64,000 nt of DNA from CALUVN01 sp944323595 (GCA_963931255.1 OZ006972.1:2046001-2110000), one strand, 5' to 3'; positions 53,725 through 61,934 are shown, counted from the first letter of the stretch. Notes: a model not told the origin generated them from the letters alone. Made by a program: numbers and translations.

Positions 53725-54651
53725 TTATTTTTTTAATCCGTTGTACCAATCGCGTGCAAACATTTCACCTTTACCCTCCGGCTTAACTTTCACCAGTAGA
53801 ATATTGCAATCTGCACACGCAATTTCTATACCATTTTTTGACACATCACAAAACTCACCGCAAGCCCCATGCTTCTTAGGCGATCTGACGACCTTTGTTT
53901 CCATAACCTTTATAATCTTGCCGTCATGTATAAAATATGCGCATGGAAATTTATAAATACCGCGCACAAGGTTATGAATATCTTCAGCAGGCTTATTCCA
54001 ATCAATCAACGTTTCTTCTTTAGTGAGTTTATTTGCCATGCAAATACCATTTTCGGATTGTTTAACAGGAGTAACAGAACCGTCAAGAAGCCCCGTTAAC
54101 GTATCTTCAATAAGCACAGGAGAATCTTTGCTTATTTCTTCAAACAAATCAACACATGTCATGTTTTCAGGAATATCAATAACTTTTTTAAGACATACAT
54201 CCCCGCAATCAAGTCCCAGCTCAGTAATCATTGTACAAATACCGGTCTGCTTATCACCGTTTATAATAGCGCGCTGAATAGGATTTGCACCGCGGTATCT
54301 GGGGAGCAAAGAGGCATGAAGATTAATTGTATGATATTTAGGTATATCAAGAACTTCCTGAGAAAGAATCTGTCCGAAAGCAAAGGTAACAAAAAAATCA
54401 GGCTGAAGCTTTTTCAACTCATCTTGAATTTCCGGCTCTTTACGGATAGATTTAGGTTGAAAAACAGGTAAGCCTTTTGATAAAGCAAATTCTTTAATCG
54501 GTGACATAGTTAACTTATGCCCTCTGCCGGCAGGTTTATCAGGTTGGGTTACCACACCTAAAACTTCGATTTTATCGGAATTATACAAATATTCAAGCGA
54601 ACGAAGTGCAATAGCAGGTGTTCCGAAAAATACAATTTTAATTGGCTTCAT
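53725..54651 (-). CDS. fmt: Methionyl-tRNA formyltransferase
   Basis: Formylates initiator Met-tRNA from 10-formyl-THF. FFGTPAIALRSLEYL, the TQPDKPAGRGHKLTMSPIK loop, the catalytic INLHASLLPRYRGANPIQRAI and ITELGLDCGDV are typical; the C-terminal OB-like domain is present. Length 308 aa. It overlaps def by 14 bp, the usual def-fmt pair (here def first). Confidence 0.96.
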   Translation of the reverse strand: MKPIKIVFFGTPAIALRSLEYLYNSDKIEVLGVVTQPDKPAGRGHKLTMSPIKEFALSKGLPVFQPKSIRKEPEIQDELKKLQPDFFVTFAFGQILSQEVLDIPKYHTINLHASLLPRYRGANPIQRAIINGDKQTGICTMITELGLDCGDVCLKKVIDIPENMTCVDLFEEISKDSPVLIEDTLTGLLDGSVTPVKQSENGICMANKLTKEETLIDWNKPAEDIHNLVRGIYKFPCAYFIHDGKIIKVMETKVVRSPKKHGACGEFCDVSKNGIEIACADCNILLVKVKPEGKGEMFARDWYNGLKK

Positions 54652-55207
54652 CTTTTAGCATTTTCTCCAACTCGGGTTCTTCCAAAAGCTTATCGGGGTC
54701 GATAGGCGGCAGGTCAAATTTTTTCAAAATTTCATCAGCCTCAAATCGGTTTACACAGTGATCAATAAAAAGAATGCCATCCAGATGGTCATTTTCATGC
54801 TGTATAGCATTAGCAAGAAGTTCACCGTCTTTTGCTTCAAGCACAAAAGATTTTCCTTTGATATCGAGAGCTTTCACCATAATATTTTTATATCTTTTAA
54901 CGTCTGTATAAGCTTCAGGAAAACTTAAACACCCCTCTTGCTTAATCATAGCACCTGATTTTTTAATAATTTTTGGATTAATAAATACAATCGGATTGTA
55001 CGGCTCATCGTTTTTGGAAACATCAATAACAAAAACCCTCAAATTAACACCGATTTGCGGCGCGGCAAGCCCGACGCCATTGTAAGTATACATAGTATCA
55101 AGTAAATCCTGAACGAGTTCCTGAATTTTTTTAGAAACCTTATGGACTTCCTTTGAAGGTTCTCTTAAACTCTTTTCACCATACTTTAAAACTTTTCTTA
55201 CTGCCAT
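54638..55207 (-). CDS. def: Peptide deformylase
   Basis: Removes the formyl group from nascent proteins. All three motifs are intact: GVGLAAPQIG, QEGCLSFPE and QHENDHLDG (HExDH metal site). Length 189 aa, with a short acidic C-terminal tail. GAGG precedes the ATG. The promoter TTGCAA-18-TATAAT shares its -35 with a divergent small gene. Confidence 0.96.
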   Translation of the reverse strand: MAVRKVLKYGEKSLREPSKEVHKVSKKIQELVQDLLDTMYTYNGVGLAAPQIGVNLRVFVIDVSKNDEPYNPIVFINPKIIKKSGAMIKQEGCLSFPEAYTDVKRYKNIMVKALDIKGKSFVLEAKDGELLANAIQHENDHLDGILFIDHCVNRFEADEILKKFDLPPIDPDKLLEEPELEKMLKDEAN

Positions 55208-55228
55208 AATTTACCTCTCATAGCAAAA

Positions 55229-55282
55229 ATTATACTATAAATCTACAGGCTATTGCAAATATCAAAAGATAAATGCTAAAAT
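55229..55282. promoter_or_regulatory. Divergent promoters of def and a small gene sharing one palindromic -35
   Basis: The self-complementary hexamer TTGCAA (55253-55258) stands 18 nt from TATAAT on the minus strand (55229-55234, toward def) and 18 nt from TAAAAT on the plus strand (55277-55282, preceded by TGC). Polymerase could occupy only one direction at a time. Confidence 0.6.
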
Positions 55283-55302
55283 AGGCTACGGAGGTTAGAA
55301 AC

Positions 55303-55470
55303 TTGAGATTAAATTACAGTTACAGCTTTTTTAGCGGAACAAATACTTCTGACGCAAAGTTAAGACATGATAAACCGGAACCAAATCCACTCGGCATTGA
55401 ACAATTCATGCCCAAATTTCAACCGGACAAAACAATTATATTTGAGAAAACTCCAATTAAATTACATTAA
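55303..55470 (+). CDS. Small protein (55 aa), unknown
   Basis: A TTG-initiated 55-aa frame with a perfect GGAGG 8 nt upstream and a promoter with an extended -10 (TGCTAAAAT). The product (begins MRLNYSYSFFSGTNTSDAKL, contains PNPLGIEQFMPKFQPDK) is Pro/Phe-containing with no signal peptide. It overlaps the end of queE by 14 bp. I do not recognise it. The combination of ribosome site and promoter argues that it is expressed. Confidence 0.6.
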   Translation: MRLNYSYSFFSGTNTSDAKLRHDKPEPNPLGIEQFMPKFQPDKTIIFEKTPIKLH

Positions 55471-56143
55471 TAAATTTGTGAACCTGCGGTATTAATCTAA
55501 CCTTAACATGTTTATCAAGGAATTTATCAAGAATTTTTGTACAAAATTCGGGCGAAACGGTTAAAGTATACCCGTTCATTTTGGGTTGCAAAATCAAATC
55601 TAAATCATATTTTTTGGCAAGAACACAGCAATTATCGACTTCTTCATCCGTTATACTTTCATCAAAAACAATTTTGGCAAAACATTCCTTACCAGCAGCA
55701 TGTTCAAAAAATTTGTCATGAAGCACATAAGCATTTTTTATTCCTGTAGAGCTTTCAAGCTTTATATCAGCAGAAATGATATCAACGTATTTTTTAATTT
55801 TATCCAATTCATTATAGAGAGTCGCATTAGTTTCAAGATAAATTTTACGTCCGCCCATCAAAGGTAAAAAATCAGCAAGAAAATCTGCTGATAAAAGAGG
55901 TTCACCACCAGTTAAAGACACTGATGTAATAGTATCAAGATTAAATGTCTTTACCTTATCAAAAAGCTCTGATGGGGTATATTCAACATAATTAGAATCA
56001 GAAGAAAATTCAGTATCACAATATCTGCAATTTAAATTGCAATCACAAAATCTTATAAATAATTGTTTTACGCCGACATAAGGTCCCTCGCCCTGTATTG
56101 ATGCAAATATTTCTTTAATTTTTGCTTTATGTTGTTCTGCCAT
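55457..56143 (-). CDS. queE: 7-carboxy-7-deazaguanine synthase
   Basis: Radical SAM enzyme of queuosine/7-deazaguanine synthesis. FASIQGEGPYVGVKQLFIRF precedes the cluster-binding CNLNCRYCDTEFS (CxxxCxxC). SVSLTGGEPLL is the SAM-binding GGEP motif. Length 228 aa. Its start overlaps dnaJ by 17 bp. The partner genes queC/queD/queF are not in the window. Pyruvate-formate-lyase activators are excluded by the QueE-type QGEGP. Confidence 0.93.
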   Translation of the reverse strand: MAEQHKAKIKEIFASIQGEGPYVGVKQLFIRFCDCNLNCRYCDTEFSSDSNYVEYTPSELFDKVKTFNLDTITSVSLTGGEPLLSADFLADFLPLMGGRKIYLETNATLYNELDKIKKYVDIISADIKLESSTGIKNAYVLHDKFFEHAAGKECFAKIVFDESITDEEVDNCCVLAKKYDLDLILQPKMNGYTLTVSPEFCTKILDKFLDKHVKVRLIPQVHKFINVI

Positions 56144-57272
56144 GTCTAAATTTCTCTCTAATATCAGTTGTTGATATTTTCTTTAATTTTTCATACAACT
56201 TAACCTCATCATCACTCAAAGAATCAGGAATTTCAATAGTTACAGTAACGATAATATCACCTTTTTTACCATTTTTTTCAAGCCCTTGACCGGCAAGCCT
56301 GAATTTTTGACCGGAATTTGTACAAGGCGGCACCTTAAATTTTATATTACCGTCAGGTGCAGGAAGTTCAATAGATGCCCCCAGTGCGGCTTCAAAAGGC
56401 AAAATTGGTACATTACAAGTTATATCCAAACCATCATACTTCCAGTTAGAATCTTGTATAATAGAAATTTTCAGATATAAATCACCGTTTTTACCGCCGT
56501 ACAATCCGGGATTGCCCTCATTAGCAACTCTCAGCTTTGCACCGTTTTTGATATTAGGCGGGATTTTTACAGTAATTTTTTTATGTTCGGAAATTTCACC
56601 TGTACCATTGCATTCACTGCATTTTGTACCGTTGATAAACTTTCTTCCGCGGCACTTAGGACACATATAGCTGTGTAAAACATTTACTGTTCTTGATGAA
56701 CCTTTTATACTTTCCGTCAGAGTCACAGAAATATCAGTATTTATATCAGAACCGTTTTTCGGTTCTTTTTTATCCTGTTTTGGGCGTTTTGTAGTTTTTG
56801 AAAATTCATCAAATATATCAGAAAATATGTTCTTTGTCGTTTTTGTTTTTTCTTTTTTATTCTCACGCTTTGGTTCTGAAGATGGCGGGGGTGGCGGCGT
56901 ATCATTTTTTTTAGTATTTTTAGTTTCCGCCGTGTCCTCATGCTCCGGACGGGAGGAAGAATTCTTTGGCTCCTTGTTTAAGGTTCTGTCCTCAAATTTG
57001 GGCTCTTTTGATTTTTTGTAACTTGTTGATGACGTCTTGTATGATTTAAAAAATCCATACAAAGTATTATATTTATTTCTTTTAATGTTATCCGATAAAG
57101 TTTCGTAAGCCTCAGTAATAAGCTTAAATTTAGCAACAGCTTCCGCGCTGTTATTAACGTCAGGATGATATTTACGTGCGAGTTTCCGATAAGCAGCCTT
57201 AATCTCCGACACATCAGAATCCGGAGTTACGCCGAGAATTTCATAATAATTTTTGCCATTTGATAACGCCAT
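56127..57272 (-). CDS. dnaJ: DnaJ-type chaperone with half a zinc finger
   Basis: Hsp40 co-chaperone of DnaK. The J-domain is complete (YYEILGVTPDSDVSEIKAAY; HPD in KYHPDVNN). The usual Gly/Phe linker is replaced by a Lys/Glu/Pro-rich segment (about 78-170). The zinc region has only two CxxC motifs (CPKCRGRK and CSECNGTG) instead of four, so at most one zinc site. The two C-terminal substrate-binding domains are present (GNPGLYGGKNGDLYL, GQGLEKNGKKGDIIV). Length 381 aa. It is predicted leaderless (TTGAAA-16-TATTAT, 6 nt before the ATG). Confidence 0.9.
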   Translation of the reverse strand: MALSNGKNYYEILGVTPDSDVSEIKAAYRKLARKYHPDVNNSAEAVAKFKLITEAYETLSDNIKRNKYNTLYGFFKSYKTSSTSYKKSKEPKFEDRTLNKEPKNSSSRPEHEDTAETKNTKKNDTPPPPPSSEPKRENKKEKTKTTKNIFSDIFDEFSKTTKRPKQDKKEPKNGSDINTDISVTLTESIKGSSRTVNVLHSYMCPKCRGRKFINGTKCSECNGTGEISEHKKITVKIPPNIKNGAKLRVANEGNPGLYGGKNGDLYLKISIIQDSNWKYDGLDITCNVPILPFEAALGASIELPAPDGNIKFKVPPCTNSGQKFRLAGQGLEKNGKKGDIIVTVTIEIPDSLSDDEVKLYEKLKKISTTDIREKFRHGRTT

Positions 57273-57278
57273 ACACTT

Positions 57279-57306
57279 ATAATAACTATTTTGCAGAAAA
57301 TTTCAA
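57279..57306 (-). promoter_or_regulatory. Leaderless-type promoter of dnaJ
   Basis: On the minus strand, TTGAAA (57301-57306), 16 nt, TATTAT (57279-57284), then 6 nt to the ATG. The -35 lies at the very end of the gap after the PurD-like stop. Confidence 0.55.
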
Positions 57307-58563
57307 CTATTTTACAGGGGCACAAATATCTTTTCTATACTTCATCCCAGAAAAACTAATATTACCCAAATCATCATACAAAAGCTCTCTTGCTTTTGAG
57401 AGGGTAGACGCCGTACGGGTCAGCACAAAAGATTTTCCTTTTGAAGTTATATATTCAAAATACTCATTTTTTCTGACATTAATATAAGAAATTCCGGTAA
57501 ATTCATCCAGCAGATTAAAGCCCTTAATAACTTTTTCTTCTTCACCTGCAGATGAAACAAGACAGGAGACTCCGGATTTGTTTTTAAGTCGTATAAAATT
57601 ATAATCATCAGCAAAAGACCCTACAGCGCAAGCAATAAATAACTGCACAAGATCTTCATCAATTAAATCCAGAATTAAAGCAGCATCATGGTCTTGAAAG
57701 AAAGGTTTAAGTCCGGTAATACAATATGCCCCGTCATCCTTTAAAACAACATCAAATCCGATAATTCCGACATAGGGCGAACCTGCTTTTTCAAGTCCGT
57801 TAATAATCCTGAACACAACGTCTTTCATTAAACGGTCTTCAAACTCGGAAGAAATTTTATAATCCGGAGCAAAAGCGCCTGAACCGCTTGTAAAAATTCC
57901 GCCGTCACCATCTGATGCAAACTTGTAATCAGCAACAGACGTAATCGGAAGTACATTATACCCATCGGTTATGACATAAAAAGTAAAATCATGACCATAA
58001 ACATAATCTTCAAGAATAATTTTTTTCTCTCCGCGGAAAAATAAATCATCTATATAAGTTCTGGCATCAGCCACACTAACGCAAGCAAATCTGTCAGGAA
58101 TAGAAAGATTTTCATCACATTTGATAATAAGCGGGAAATTTGAGGTTTTGATATAGTCAGCGGCAAGCTGCTGCTTATCAAAAATTGCGAATTTAGGAGT
58201 CGGAATTCTTTGCTTATAAAGAAATTTTTTAGACGCAGCTCTGGATACAAAAGCATTTGCACTCTGTTTTGATGGTGCAAAAATTAGTTGTTCCGCAGAT
58301 GTAAAAATTCCTGCAATATCATTTTTAATAGCAGTTTCTGAACAAACAACAGTTAAATCAACGTCATTTTCAAGAACAAAATTTAGTAATTCCTGCGGCT
58401 GGTCTTCACGGATATCCACTATATCAGAAATATCGGCAAAAATAGATTTTCCCGGTGCAACATACACTTTTTCTACATTTGGATAACCGTTTAGTTTAGC
58501 TGCAAGAGAATAAGCACTAGCAGAAGCCCCGACTATCAAAATTTTCTTGTTCTTAGTTTCCAT
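57307..58563 (-). CDS. Divergent PurD-like ATP-grasp protein
   Basis: A 418-aa protein aligned by eye with GAR synthetase (PurD): KILIVGASASAYSLAAKL, AEQLIFAPSKQSANAFVSRAASKKFLYKQRIPTPKF, and SVADYKFASDGDGGIFTSGSGAFAP in the position of the PurD D-K-R-DGD-GPNTGGMGAYSP block. The late metal-binding block, normally VIEFNxRFGDPE, reads YCITGLKPFFQDHDAAL, so the Glu/Asn pair expected to hold magnesium is replaced. It may be inactive, use another substrate, or be a degenerate PurD paralogue. No other purine gene is adjacent. A TATAAT (58570-58575) lies 6 nt before the ATG with no usable Shine-Dalgarno. Confidence 0.75.
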   Translation of the reverse strand: METKNKKILIVGASASAYSLAAKLNGYPNVEKVYVAPGKSIFADISDIVDIREDQPQELLNFVLENDVDLTVVCSETAIKNDIAGIFTSAEQLIFAPSKQSANAFVSRAASKKFLYKQRIPTPKFAIFDKQQLAADYIKTSNFPLIIKCDENLSIPDRFACVSVADARTYIDDLFFRGEKKIILEDYVYGHDFTFYVITDGYNVLPITSVADYKFASDGDGGIFTSGSGAFAPDYKISSEFEDRLMKDVVFRIINGLEKAGSPYVGIIGFDVVLKDDGAYCITGLKPFFQDHDAALILDLIDEDLVQLFIACAVGSFADDYNFIRLKNKSGVSCLVSSAGEEEKVIKGFNLLDEFTGISYINVRKNEYFEYITSKGKSFVLTRTASTLSKARELLYDDLGNISFSGMKYRKDICAPVK

Positions 58564-58569
58564 ACCCCA

Positions 58570-58575
58570 ATTATA
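58570..58575 (-). promoter_or_regulatory. -10 of the PurD-like gene (leaderless-type)
   Basis: TATAAT on the minus strand, ending 6 nt before the ATG. GGGG lies between the two but is too close to the ATG to serve as a ribosome site. The -35 is weak. Confidence 0.5.
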
Positions 58576-58693
58576 CTACACAAAAAGAATGATTTTGTTA
58601 AGAAATATAACAATTTTTGATAAAATTGTGTTATAATAATGACAAAAGAGAAAAAATTATTAAATTCAAAATATAAAGAGAGGGTTTAGTAAA

Positions 58694-58936
58694 ATGGCAA
58701 GTTTAGTAAGTATGTTGACACAGGCACTATCACAGAATAATATTCAGGCGACAACAGCTGTCAGAGTATCACCTGCGCCAAACAGTCCATACAGCAGAAA
58801 TCCGTTTGTAAATTATAACGGAAACACTTACTCAAATACTTATGCTAAAAATAACCCTGTCCGCGGCGGATACTTTGCGGGCTACTACAACGGCAAGCAA
58901 AATATAGTCGGACAAAGATTATTTATAGAGGTTTAA
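58694..58936 (+). CDS. Small Asn/Tyr/Pro-rich protein, unknown
   Basis: An 80-aa protein. A short helix (MASLVSMLTQALSQNN) is followed by a Pro/Asn/Tyr/Gly-rich region (NSPYSRNPFVNYNGNTYSN, RGGYFAGYYNGKQN). There is no signal peptide. AGAGAGGG precedes the ATG; TATAAT stands about 50 nt upstream. A terminator follows. The composition resembles the low-complexity tails of the other lineage-specific proteins here. Function unknown. Confidence 0.65.
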   Translation: MASLVSMLTQALSQNNIQATTAVRVSPAPNSPYSRNPFVNYNGNTYSNTYAKNNPVRGGYFAGYYNGKQNIVGQRLFIEV

Positions 58937-58940
58937 TTCT

Positions 58941-58973
58941 AACAGCTCCTGAAATTTAGGAGCTGTTCTGTTT
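58941..58973 (+). terminator. Intrinsic terminator after the 80-aa gene
   Basis: Ten-bp stem AACAGCTCCT/AGGAGCTGTT with a 7-nt loop and CTGTTT downstream. Confidence 0.75.
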
Positions 58974-59015
58974 AAATATCGTAACAATATGTTTTATATA
59001 AAAAATTTTTATACT

Positions 59016-59085
59016 AGTATGGTCTTAAATGTTTAATATACCTGAAAGACCATGCTTTAAGTATATTAATAAAACCAAGTATATT
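59016..59085 (+). promoter_or_regulatory. Overlapping inverted repeats upstream of the deoxysugar operon
   Basis: Stem 1 pairs AGTATGGTCTT (59016-59026) with AAGACCATGCT (59046-59056), 11 bp with one G-T. Stem 2 pairs TTAATATAC (59033-59041, inside the loop of stem 1) with GTATATTAA (59061-59069), 9 bp perfect. The two are interleaved. AAGTATATT is repeated directly at 59059 and 59077. A possible -10 (TATACT, 59010-59015) lies just upstream, so the elements may be operators or a switchable leader RNA. Confidence 0.55.
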
Positions 59086-59108
59086 TCATACGTTACGGAG
59101 AGACATAG

Positions 59109-59921
59109 ATGAAAGTATTAATTTTAGCCGGCGGGCTGGGCACCAGATTAGGAGAAGAAACTGTATCAAAACCAAAACCTATGGTTGAAATAGGAGGTTA
59201 TCCGATATTGTGGCATATTATGAAAATATATTCACACTACGGCTACAATGATTTTGTAATTCTAACCGGCTATAAATCTCACATGATTAAGGACTACTTT
59301 GTGCACTACTACCAAAGATATTCCGATTTAACAATTGACATGAAAACCAACACAATTGAGTTGCACAAAATGAGAACAGAGCCGTGGAAAGTAACAATGC
59401 TCTACACAGGGCAGCAAACAATGACAGGCGGAAGAATTAAACGTGCGGCAGAATACGTTGGCAATGAACCATTCATGCTTACCTACGGCGATGGAGTTAG
59501 TGATGTTAATATCGCAGACCTTGTAGAATTCCACAAAAAATCCGGAAAACTCATGACTATGACGGCAGTACAACCGTCAGGACGTTTTGGGGCTTTGAGC
59601 ATAAATGATAATAATGCCATAACATCTTTCAAAGAAAAACCTCAAGGCGATGGCAACTGGATTAACGGCGGATTCTTTGTATGCGAGCCGGAAGTGTTCA
59701 GCTATATCAGCAATGACACAACTGAAATATTTGAACGCAGACCACTTGAAAATATTGCAAATGACGGGCAGTTAAATGCATACAAGCATGCGGGATTCTG
59801 GAGACCTATGGATACATTAAGAGATAAAAATGAACTTAATGACTTATGGGAAAACAATAATGCTCCTTGGAAAGTCTGGGATAAACAAAACGCGTTTGTA
59901 AGCTTAACAGGAAAAGTATAA
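59109..59921 (+). CDS. rfbF: Glucose-1-phosphate cytidylyltransferase
   Basis: Makes CDP-glucose from CTP and glucose-1-phosphate, the first step toward CDP-3,6-dideoxyhexoses. The nucleotide-binding N-terminus LAGGLGTRLGEETVSKPKPM, MVEIGGYPILWHIM, and the catalytic-region TYGDGVSDVNI and GNWINGGFFV match RfbF. The C-terminal GFWRPMDTLRDKNELNDLW is diagnostic. Length 270 aa. GGAGAG precedes the ATG. It is the first gene of a polysaccharide operon whose leader carries interleaved inverted repeats. Confidence 0.95.
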   Translation: MKVLILAGGLGTRLGEETVSKPKPMVEIGGYPILWHIMKIYSHYGYNDFVILTGYKSHMIKDYFVHYYQRYSDLTIDMKTNTIELHKMRTEPWKVTMLYTGQQTMTGGRIKRAAEYVGNEPFMLTYGDGVSDVNIADLVEFHKKSGKLMTMTAVQPSGRFGALSINDNNAITSFKEKPQGDGNWINGGFFVCEPEVFSYISNDTTEIFERRPLENIANDGQLNAYKHAGFWRPMDTLRDKNELNDLWENNNAPWKVWDKQNAFVSLTGKV

Positions 59922-59923
59922 TA

Positions 59924-60838
59924 ATGACCAAAAGAGTTTTAATAACAGGCGGGACCGGATTTATCGGCAGAAATGTCGTTACAGAATTAATTAAAAGAGG
60001 GTATGAAGTACATTCACTTGTATACCCGCCTTTTGCACCGGAACAGGATGGGTTATTTCAGTATGAAATGAATTTAATGGATAGTGATGCCGTAGAAAAA
60101 TTCTTGGCAGAATACTGTTTTGAAAATTTAATTCATCTGGCGTGGTATGTGGGTCCAAAGTGCCATATATCAAATCTGAATATGGACTGGATAATCACAA
60201 CCTTGAATTTACTGAAAAGCTTTCATGAGCATGGCGGGAAAAAATTCCTCGGAGCTGGTACCGTTTCTGAATATGAATATAAATACGGCTATCTTTTAGA
60301 AGATGATACACCAACTGATCCGCAAACAATGTACGGAAACGGTAAAAATGCTATTTATAACATAGCAAAAGTCTATTGCAAACAAAACGGAATAGAATTC
60401 AAATGGCCCCGCATCTTTAACCTGTACGGTCCTGCTGAAAAACCGCAAAGACTTATGCCTTCAGTTATTAATTCATGTCTGAAAGGTGAAGATGTAAAAG
60501 TCAGCGATTGCTTAAAATTTCAGGATTACCTGCACGTAGAAGATACTGCAAGAGGCATAGTAGAAGTTTTTGAAAGCAATATTCAAGGTGCAGTAAACAT
60601 TTGTTCGGGTAAACCCGTACAACTTAAATACATTGTCAATAAAATAGCCGAATTGACAGAATTTAAAGGTGAAATTTTATGGGGTGCAATACCCGCAGCA
60701 TTTGGAGATGATCTGGTCGTAGGAAACAACGAAAAGCTTAAATCGACAGGATGGCAGCAAAAATATTCACTTGAAGACGGCTTAATGCAAACAATCAACT
60801 GGTGGAAAAAACATAATAAGGAGATAATTAATGTTTAA
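59924..60838 (+). CDS. NAD(P)-dependent sugar epimerase/reductase (CDP-sugar SDR)
   Basis: Extended short-chain dehydrogenase of 304 aa. The Rossmann motif is TGGTGFIG, the active site has GAGTVSEY and YGNGK (Tyr-x3-Lys), and a C-terminal sugar-binding domain follows (KPQRLMPSVINSCLKGEDV). Sitting between rfbF and rfbG it probably acts on CDP-4-keto-6-deoxyglucose as a 4-reductase or epimerase, in the manner of RfbJ/AbeA-type or related enzymes. The exact product is not readable. It overlaps rfbG by 8 bp. Confidence 0.85.
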   Translation: MTKRVLITGGTGFIGRNVVTELIKRGYEVHSLVYPPFAPEQDGLFQYEMNLMDSDAVEKFLAEYCFENLIHLAWYVGPKCHISNLNMDWIITTLNLLKSFHEHGGKKFLGAGTVSEYEYKYGYLLEDDTPTDPQTMYGNGKNAIYNIAKVYCKQNGIEFKWPRIFNLYGPAEKPQRLMPSVINSCLKGEDVKVSDCLKFQDYLHVEDTARGIVEVFESNIQGAVNICSGKPVQLKYIVNKIAELTEFKGEILWGAIPAAFGDDLVVGNNEKLKSTGWQQKYSLEDGLMQTINWWKKHNKEIINV

Positions 60839-61934
60839 CGATGTGTATAAAGGTAAAACTGTTCTTGTAACAGGTCATACAGGGTTTAAAGGCTCCTGGC
60901 TTTCTATTTGGCTTACAATGCTTGGCGCTAACGTTGTAGGTTATGCGCTAGAACCTTATTCAGAACGAGGAAACTACAAGGCTTCACATCTTGAAAAACA
61001 CCTCTATGCAGATGTTAAAGGTGATATAAGAGATAGCGAAACTCTTGAAGCTGTAATTCAAAAATATCAGCCTGAGATAATTTTCCACCTGGCAGCACAG
61101 GCTCTTGTCAGAACTGCATACGACAATCCTAAATACACCTACGAAACAAACGTTATAGGCTCCTTGAACATTCTTGAAGCTGTGAGAAAATTTGATTGCA
61201 TAAAAACAGTAATAATGATAACTTCCGATAAATGTTACGAAAACGTTGAACAAATCTGGGGCTATAAAGAAACTGACAGAATGGGCGGCTATGACCCGTA
61301 TTCATCATCTAAAGGATGCGCAGAACTTATGATTGCGTCCTACAGAAACTCCTACTTTAATCCAAAAGATTATGAAAAACACGGAAAAGCTATTGCTTCA
61401 GTCCGTGCAGGAAATGTAATAGGCGGCGGCGACTGGTCTGATAACAGATTAGTTCCGGACTGCATAAGATTTATTGAAGAAGGTAAAGATATAGAAATAA
61501 GAAGTCCACAGGCAACACGCCCTTGGGAACACGTTATGGAACCTTTATCAGGGTACTTGCGTGTCGGACAAAAACTTATTGAAGAACCTGCAAAATACTC
61601 CGAGGGATTCAATTTTGGTCCGCCAATCGAATGCAATAAAACAGTATGGGAAGTTGTGGAATATCTTGTAAAATACTATGGAAAAGGCAGAGTTGTTGAT
61701 GTTTCAAGTGCCGATAAAGTTCACGAAAATACTTTGCTCAGCCTTGATGTAACAAAAGCATACAGAATGCTTGATTGGAAAGCAATGTTAACTTTCCACG
61801 AAGCAATAGAATTTACTGTAGACTGGTATAAAGAAGCTCTGCATAATCCAGATATGTTTGAATATTGCATCAAACAAATCAAAGCCCATGCAGCAAAAGG
61901 CTATGCCTGGGAAAAACAGTTAGTTTGTTCATAA
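60831..61934 (+). CDS. rfbG: CDP-glucose 4,6-dehydratase
   Basis: Converts CDP-glucose to CDP-4-keto-6-deoxyglucose using bound NAD. TGHTGFKGSWLSIWL is the characteristic Rossmann start. FHLAAQALVRTAYDNPKYTYETNV, MITSDKCYENVEQ (catalytic Ser/Thr-Asp-Lys region), GGYDPYSSSKGCAE (Tyr-x3-Lys) and the AGNVIGGGDWSDNRLVPD block are typical of RfbG. Length 367 aa. AAGGAG precedes the ATG inside the previous gene. Confidence 0.95.
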   Translation: MFNDVYKGKTVLVTGHTGFKGSWLSIWLTMLGANVVGYALEPYSERGNYKASHLEKHLYADVKGDIRDSETLEAVIQKYQPEIIFHLAAQALVRTAYDNPKYTYETNVIGSLNILEAVRKFDCIKTVIMITSDKCYENVEQIWGYKETDRMGGYDPYSSSKGCAELMIASYRNSYFNPKDYEKHGKAIASVRAGNVIGGGDWSDNRLVPDCIRFIEEGKDIEIRSPQATRPWEHVMEPLSGYLRVGQKLIEEPAKYSEGFNFGPPIECNKTVWEVVEYLVKYYGKGRVVDVSSADKVHENTLLSLDVTKAYRMLDWKAMLTFHEAIEFTVDWYKEALHNPDMFEYCIKQIKAHAAKGYAWEKQLVCS

